Below, piece by piece: positions 46,370 to 54,600 of a stretch of DNA of 64,000 nt (position 1 is the stretch's first letter; every line of letters begins with the position of its first letter). Location: positions 354,119-418,118 of the forward strand of contig JAGVSM010000952.1 of the NCBI GenBank assembly GCA_022494885.1, written 5' to 3'. A program made the translations under genes and the position numbers. A model generated the notes under the pieces. The model was not told the origin of the DNA. It saw only the letters and a list, made by a program, of their open reading frames with translations, and made no database searches. The DNA is from Micrasema longulum. Lineage: Eukaryota; Arthropoda; Insecta; Trichoptera; Brachycentridae.

Positions 46370-47845
46370 GAGGATACATAATGTTACATAAACAAATAAT
46401 ATAGTAAAATATGTAATAAAAAAATATATAATTTAATGTCTATTTCATGTTTTTCTGTAGATACCGGTCATTAGTTTTGTTATCTGAATATTTTGTTTAT
46501 TATATTTTTTAACCTGTATCATGTTGATATTCCCAATAAATAAAAAGAAAAAAAAATGTGGACTTTGTATGTATCTGTTGTTTATGTTCCAGACTAACAT
46601 AAGCTTATAGTTAATTGACATCGGCTTTATATAATTAATACAAGCTGCCAAAAAAAAAAAACATTATTTATCAAAGATGCACAATCGTTTCACGGCATAA
46701 TATCACGAAATCAGTACCTATTTAACTGACTGTTGATTATATATAAGTCTACCTTTTGTTTTTCAAAGAGTACATTTTATATTATACTTTATAGGAATAT
46801 TTTTTAATATTTCGTTTTGATTTATAGAATAAAAAAATGATTTGGTTATTATTTGTATATTGCCTAAGAAAAAGACAAAAAATAATATTTTGGTTTAATA
46901 CCATCTATTTTAAGAAATTCAAATAATTTCGTTACAAGTTTAACTAGAATTATATATCAGTTTGTTTTTAATTTTAGTAGAATATTATGAATCTTTTAAA
47001 ATTATATGTATCGATTATTTGTTTACCTATATTTTTCTTTGCAACGTTCACAAAAATGCTTTGAAAATGCCCAGATTAATAAAGCAGATTTCAACGTATC
47101 TAAAATTCGTATACAAAAATCGATATAAATATTGCTTCGTCGGCTTTATAAATTAATTACTTGATTATCATAATTTCCGTTCTCAGTCCTCTGCGGAGAG
47201 TCTATCGAGTAATATTTAAAAGCTTCAATCTCCCGGGTGCATATAATTCCTGCGATTTCCCTGGATACAATATGCTGGATTATGTAAAGATTTCAATGAT
47301 TTATTTACCCTTAATACAGGATAGACAAACGCCGATAAGCAGTTTTTTTCAGTTTTCAAACTTTTGCGATTCCGCCATTTTGTCGTGTAGAGTTATCCAT
47401 AAAATATAAAATTTTAACACTAAAAATACTACGAAGTCATTCGAATTGTTTGAATTTAACATCCATTTTTGTATTACCTGAACAGAATAGTTTTATTTAC
47501 GATCATTTATTGCGCAAGTTTTTACGCTGCCAATAATTGGTGGTAGTTTTACGAACGAGGGATGAGAATTAGATTAACAGTAAAAACTGAAATTGTCACC
47601 AGATATTTAATGCCTAGAAAATACTGTAAATAAACCCTTAAATCTATATTTTTAATGCTTATTTTACGACTTTTTTATATAAGCAAAAGGAAAAAAAATA
47701 CTTCCACAATCTTTTATTTAATTAACTTGCGCTACTTAGGGCTAATTAGTTAGGGCTAGTTGTCTGAAAAAGTGATGAAATAATAAAAAAATCAGGCGTT
47801 GTACGTAGGTGAAATAATTCGGTCAGAATGTCACCCGTATCAATA
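46370..47845. other. No gene seen
   Basis: AT-rich. No repeat or exon recognised. Confidence 0.5.
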
Positions 47846-47849
47846 AAGG

Positions 47850-48109
47850 TTTCAGCTCCTTAACTTCACAAAGATCAACAGATGGAAGAATTCAAGGAAT
47901 ATGGATGTTTAAACAGAGGCAAAATGGTGAATGTTATACAGTGTGTAAAGTGACCACTTAAACCAGCCGATGACAGGTCATAAGGCCTAGACTTCTGTAT
48001 TTCCTTCTAAATATTCTTCATCCATTTTGTAATATATAAATATTAATAACTCACAAGGAGGTTAAAACCTGTTCTTGTCTTCAAAAAATTAGATCTACTC
48101 AAAATATTG
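47850..48109. mobile_element. P1 right half with outer arm, just upstream of foxo exon 2
   Basis: AAAGGTTTCAGCTCCTTAAC, AAGATCAACAGATGGAAGAA, GGAATATGGATGTTTAAACA, AGTGTGTAAAGTGACCACTT, CCGATGACAGGTCATAAGGC, then the diverged outer arm ATCTACTCAAAATATTGTT. It lies ~380 bp from the exon 2 acceptor. Confidence 0.8.
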
Positions 48110-48489
48110 TTGGTTTCTCCAGAATAATTAAAACAACAATAAAATGAGCCCACATAATGCACTAAAAATATACTTTTGAGTTGAAATAATAATCATATCA
48201 CGAATCGAAGCTTGCATATTAATACGTCGTTCCTCATTCGTGGCAACCATTTGACAATATATTTTTTATTTGTTTTTTACTTTATGTAGGTTGGAAGACA
48301 GTCGGAAATTCTAGGAGCCAGAAAGGTATAATTTCTCTGGGTTAGCAGTATTCGTGTGAATTTGTGATTCCCGTAGATCGATTTTGGACCTTTTTGTGAA
48401 CTGACTTTATCTTCTGATTTCCAATAGCTTACTAATGCTTCTTTCACAAATAACTGCCGTATTAATGTTTTTATTTGATTTATTTCCAG

Positions 48490-48672
48490 AATTCCATCCG
48501 TCACAACCTCTCTCTGCACAACCGGTTTATGCGCGTGCAGAATGAGGGCACGGGCAAATCTTCTTGGTGGATGATAAACCCTGACGCCAAACCAGGCAAG
48601 TCAGTGCGCAGGCGCGCCGCCTCTATGGAGACATCTAAGTTCGAGAAGCGCAGGGGACGAGCCAAGAAAAAG
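48490..48672 (+). CDS. foxo: foxo exon 2: forkhead C-terminal half and nuclear localisation/AKT site
   Basis: The acceptor is tatttccag at 48481-48489 and the donor is AAG|gttagt at 48673. The exon is 183 bp, phase 0 to phase 0, encoding 61 residues. It carries the DNA-contacting helix 3 ([10 protein letters not shown]), the wing sequence GTGKSSWW, the AKT target RRRAASME, and a lysine/arginine-rich tail (KRRGRAKKK) that forms the bipartite nuclear localisation signal in this family. Phosphorylation of the serine in RRRAAS is the central inhibitory event in known FOXOs. No frameshift or unusual substitution is seen. Confidence 0.95.
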
Positions 48673-51600
48673 GTTAGTCAGAAATGTATTCTTCATTCCG
48701 CCTGGATACCGGATTTTTTTTACTTTACATTGAGTAAAAGCCGGATAATAGCTTTAAAACGGTGATAAACTGATGGCTGTGTCATTTTTCGAATGTTTTA
48801 TGTAAGTTGAATACAAAATAACACCATTTGATACAGGTGGAAGCTATGAGAAGTGGAATAACAGCAGACACAACACCCAGCCCGAGTAGTTCTGTTTCTG
48901 AAGGTCTCGATATGTTCCCGGACTCTCCACCCATTCACAGGTATAGTAACTAAATTAAACCCAACCCTTCTTTGAAAATAATGAAAATCAAATGAGTTAT
49001 CCCTTTTGTTGGAAAATCCAAATAGTATTATCGTTTAATAATAATACGAATTACATTTTGACTGTCAAATCGTCAAATATCCTAAGAGCGCAGCCCTTTA
49101 GTTATTGCCTTCAGTATGCCTCGTGGTCTAATATTTAACACATTTACCTGCCGTGCATTAGATATTCGGTTCGAATCCCGACTTTAACTATTTATTTAAA
49201 AAGGAGTTTTAATATCGCTATATTTCATAATTCCATCTTACCTTTACATAACAAATAATGGAAATACATTGCGATTGGTGTATCAATCCAATGTCCGATG
49301 CGCCTTTGGTGCGGACAAGAGAAAGTTATGATGGTGCCTTCATTTTGAAGTATCAAACTGTCGATAAAACTCAAAAATTAATAAACGAAGGGAATATTTG
49401 TATCTCTTTCTCACATGCATGTTTGTAAGACCTAAGTAGGTACTTGTATCGTGAAATATTATCTCTCGTTTTGTAAGTTATCATCTAATTTGTATGAAAC
49501 ATACATACATACTCGTACATACTTCTAATGAAGACATTGAACGATCAGGCAATTTGATAATTTCGCACATGATAAATGTAATGTCCTGCGTGTAGTTGAT
49601 TTGAGACGTTTTTTGTCACGAATTAAATATGTGCAACTTTAAATTATTTCGTATCTGCCCTGCTTTCTAAACGCGTATTTTGAGTATCCATCTTCGCGTA
49701 TATTAATAATTGAACGTAATCTATTTAATACTGTCATCCGTCTAACTATCGTGATTTGATTTTAACAACATGTAAAATATTCGCTTTTTCATGGATTTTC
49801 CACAAAAAAAATAACTTGTGTCGGTTTTATACAATATATTATGCATCAGTAGACACTCATAAGTTATTTGCTGCTCATAAATTTTAGTTGACTTAATGCA
49901 CACGTTGCATTTATAGAGTAAGCAGTTTAGTTTTATGCCTTAGATTTTTAGAATCGGTAGAATTTAGAATGTAATCAATTTGTTTTTGGATAAACGGTAT
50001 ACATCAAAATGGCATTAAGTAGAAGTATTAGGAAAGGTCACAGTTTTAGTTGTGTTCAGATCTCTTTCGAATTAATTTTTATTCAATGTTTATATAGTTT
50101 ATTGGGCTCGTGAAAATAAAAATTAAATCATTTTTATACGTCATTCTAACAAAATATGACTTTAACCTTAAATTTTATCCTCGCGTCGAAAATACAACGT
50201 TTTTTTACAGTTTTCGTGTGAAAAACTAATTAATATTAAAGATTTCAACAAGTTTTCTATATCAAAGTTGTATATACATCACCAACTTTACCGCTAATAA
50301 TTTATTCTCTCTATGAATTAAAATCGCGATTGCCCTTATTTGTTAAGTTCGAGTTTGTACACTTTGCATATTTAATTTGCGTGTTCCATAAGTACACAAT
50401 CAATCAAAAATATTATTCAATGAGGTCATTATTTGCACGTCAAGGCCTTTATCCCAAGGCTAACCATTCAACGTCAATGGAAATATCGCTATTCGATACT
50501 CTTGACAAACGTAATAGGTACGCATAATTATAAAATATGTTCGTATTCATTACTATTATATAATAGTATAACTTGCGTTCAATTACAAAGTTTAGTGCTA
50601 CCTACAATTTGAACATTAAATTATGCCGCGAAACTTCTCTGAAGCGTACAATTTTTTTAATTGAAATACTTATATAATGACACGATTTAATTAAACACCT
50701 AATTGTCATCATTCACAAATTAGTTCGCCAGTCATGCAAGTTTGTTTGGGGGAGTTTTGCAGGTTTTGTAGAAAAACTAGAAGGTTTGTAGGTGACGTTA
50801 CAAGTTAAAATAAATGAGGGAATAAAAAAAAAATCAATCTATGAAAACGCACAGTAGCGTCGAAGCGATTTTTAAAATATCGTTAAAAATAGTACACTCA
50901 TTTTAAAAACCCTAAACTAAAACAAAAAAATAGTTTATTTGGTTTGAAGCTGTTTTATTATCGTTTTGAAGAGGAATGTAAATTATTTGTATTTCAATCG
51001 AACCATTTTCCCGCTCACCTTTTGCAATATTACGAATTCACCTTTGAACTGTAACAATACCTCTAGATCCCGACAAAAACTATGACCCACGGCGAACGTT
51101 TTTCATCTCGCGGCTTCCTCTTAGCCAATCAATTTCCCTCTCCGTCAGAATATTTGAGTCTTGTCCCCGAACACAGGGATCCTTGTTTTCGTTTGATTTA
51201 GTTTACCAATTTCCTTCGAAAGTAGCTTCGCTTAAACATACCTTGACTGGCGACATTTCAGGTAGGTAATGCAACCGTATCGTCGGGAAATGTGTCTGGG
51301 ATATTCAGGAAACTAAATATGATTTGCACTGTAGATTTTAAGAGTAAAAGGTGCTAGGATTTTTGCATGTTTTTTACAGTTGATATTTTTTAAGGTTATA
51401 TTTATTTTCTTATCCTTTGAAAACTTCGTGCGATACTGTAGTTATTTTTAATCGACTATTTTTATTACATAGCGGTCATTTTTTTACTCACGATTTTATT
51501 TAGTCACAGATAATACTTTCGCTAGATCATAGCATATTAATTTAAACTTTAATCTGCTAATCATAATATCTGAATTCATTACTTTGACCGTTTTATATTT

Positions 51601-54600
51601 ATCACAAATAAGCATTACACTGGTAGAACAAACCGATTTCAACTTACATATATCCCGGTATCTTTGTTTAGTGAGTAAAAGCTCATACACACACTAACAT
51701 TCAAACACATTTCTCAAATAAAAAAATACATCAGTAACTGCGCGAGCACAAAGTTTTCACACAATGAGTGAATATATTATTTTTGTAAGTATTTGATTTA
51801 CTAGTAGTATTGCATTTTTGTTTTGTTTCTTTTTATTTTGTTGCCGCTTCTGGTCGTCGCGTTGTCTTCTACAACTCCCGCGATGTGATGCTCTGTGGAC
51901 GGAATCTTCACCCCGACAAAAACACCGCACTCGCGCGATTATCGGTATGCGGAACTAGCTCTGCCCAGAGTGGTTTCCTGCCATCCTCGGGACTGTCCCC
52001 CCTGGGCGGAGAGTACCGCGCGAGGGCGTCCTCTAACGCGTCATCTTGCGGGAGGCTGTCCCCCATCCCCTCCGTATTCGGAGGAGAAAACGACTGGGGA
52101 TCCCAGGACTACCCTCCGCCCGCCGGGGCAGACCAGCTGGCCGGGAACTTGGCGGACGCCATGAACCTTCAGGGAAGTGATCCCTATCTCAACTCGTAAG
52201 TATAGTCACTTGGCCGATAAGAAATATGTCCATCATCCGCATCCCGTGTATTATCTCTACCGTATTGTTAGTATTTGCACGCTGCATGAAGTTCACTCAA
52301 TATTGCATTCAATCAGTTTTGTAATCATGCATGTCGAATCGAATCGCATGCGTACATGTTTTGGTTTGATCGCCGCTCCGCAACACATGTACACAAAACA
52401 TTGAAGATTATTTGCTGACAACTCTTTTTCTTTTAAAGTACACATTGTCAACTGCATATTTCAAATACTTCTACTTTTCCCGTATTAATAAAATTACTGT
52501 AAAATTCATTGATCTTATTGTTCGTGACATGTTTACGCATTTTCATTTTAAATTTATTACATATTTTGCATGTTTGTATTTTAAATACCAATTCGCTTAC
52601 TCCGCATTTTCAAATATGACAATATAATACATTTTAAAACTATGGATGTGAATGTAATAAACAAACTGCATATTTGTATTTTATTTAGCGTTGTCGTGTC
52701 AAATTACTGTTTAATAAATGCATTAATACAAAACTCGATTTACAAAACCTGCTGATGTCCTAATACTCCTTTCATTTCTATCATTCAAGTATTAACAGTC
52801 CATCAACTCATTATTTTGTAAGTAGGAACCTTAATTAAATGTGTTTAACTTAAGTGTTCATATATTTGATAATTAAATTAAGTGTTGTTTAAATAAACTA
52901 AACTAATCCATTCACTTCCTACGTATATTCAATGTGTTTGTATTTTTAAAATCAAAGGTGTTTTTTTTTCTATCGTAAAATTCTCGAAACATGGATTTAT
53001 AATCTAAACGGATGATAATAATTCATTTCAATCGTTTTTTTTTCGTTTTTCGATATTTGTCTTTCATAAACAAAAATACTTTATGTATATTTGATATATT
53101 TTGCGGATTATTATTTTATGGTGCGAACTGAGCTGATCCAAGCCAAAGCCTACGGGCCGCATGCCGCTCGCGAACCTGTTTTTTGCTGCCCTCGGTACTG
53201 TTTATAACATTAATTTAGAATACCTATTAATTTAGGAATACGTTGTTTTGATAAATTATGGGCTCTTTTTTACGGTTGTTTATTTACTCAGCAGCAAAAA
53301 ATACACTAGTTATAAATACTGTAATATGGAAAATCAAGAAATGTTTACTCGGGCAAGTTTATTACGATATTGCAGTTTTTTTCATTCAACCTTGTAACAA
53401 AAAAAATCTATATAATTAGTCGAAAAATCTTTATATGTAAATCATTTACTACGTATACTTTTGTATCTCTTGAAAGCTTGTGCGACCCGTCACTAAAATT
53501 TTTTGGGTCAATCTGGCCCTTAGACTTTGAAATTATCAACAAAAATAACATTTCATCTGCATTTTATTATATTTCTGTAACACAAAACAAATCATTTACC
53601 TTTGACAAAAAATCGCTAGATCCTTTTTTTCGATAGAATTTGGGTAAATGAACACCCTTTTCTCAAAATGCAGAAGTTTCTGTTATTTTATTATAGAACT
53701 AATTGTTAAACTTTACTTACGTTTCTTATTTAACAAAAAAATAATGATAATATTTTGAATAGTTGGTATTCGTGGTTTACCTCTTAAAAACAGGAGTCGA
53801 TGGTTTCCTTAATTTTCAGGTTTCCTAGCAGCTTAAGCAACGGCCCTTCGGGGCCTCTACCCCCGTACCCTGGGGGCGCAGCCTACGGCCGGAGCTTCAT
53901 CACCCACGGCTGTAGTCTTCACGGCCTGCAGCCCTGCGGGTGTATGCACCGTCCTATGCATCACGGAGAGGTGTTTTTTTATCCATATTCAATGAAATAA
54001 AAATACGTGCATATTATCTTGATTTGACACGATTTTTTTAACGTTTTTTAAATCAATCGTAACATTAAAACATGTTTTTTTAAGCATCTGAAAATGTTGT
54101 TTATCAAACCTTGTAATTTTTATACCAAACAACATGTATATGTATTTTTACTTTGTTTAAAATTAAGAAAAAAAAACTATATTGTTGAGATGATACATTA
54201 CTTTTCAACCAGCCAACAGTTTATTTATTTATCATATTATCTTACGCATAAAATTATACACTTATATAAAATTGCTTTGACTAACTAGGGTAAATAACCT
54301 CGTTCTAATATAGTCAAAATGTAAAAACCATAAAAATTAACAAATTAAAAACAATATTCATAAAAAAAGGTTGTTACATTAACACATTAAAAATAATAAA
54401 GATCTCCAAAATGTTTATTTATTTATGTTTGACCAAGAAATCTACAGCCTAATTTACATGTAGTGCATACATTTTATTGTGATTAAAAATCTAGTTAGTT
54501 TGTCAATTACGAATTTCTCTTATTTTCGTATTTCAACAAAGATATGAAAATACAACAAAAAAAACATTTGGTGATAAATAAAAATAGTTGTTTGCTCAGT

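Larger units (their letters stand above)
1..48489 (+). other. foxo: Probable first coding intron of foxo (5' end not in window)
   Basis: The first visible coding exon begins with the Asn of NSIRHNLS in phase 0, the classical intron position inside animal FOXO forkhead domains, so an upstream exon must exist. I read both strands for the N-terminal forkhead half and for an RxRxxT-WP AKT site and found neither, so the intron probably spans more than 48 kb. Its content is almost wholly transposon debris plus a few balanced-composition islands. It could instead contain an alternative noncoding first exon (see 40670-40837). Confidence 0.7.

Noticed and set aside
13235..47020. TTGTTTAC (FOXO/DAF-16 binding element) matches inside intron 1, for example near 13238, 27975 and 47014.
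   Set aside because: A few exact octamers are expected by chance in 64 kb of AT-rich DNA, and one lies in an insertion. Not evidence of autoregulation.
51810..51970. Possible N-terminal extension of foxo exon 4 (frame is open).
   Set aside because: No AG lies between 51808 and 51956, and the two AGs just before that zone are in the wrong phase. The stretch is read as intron.
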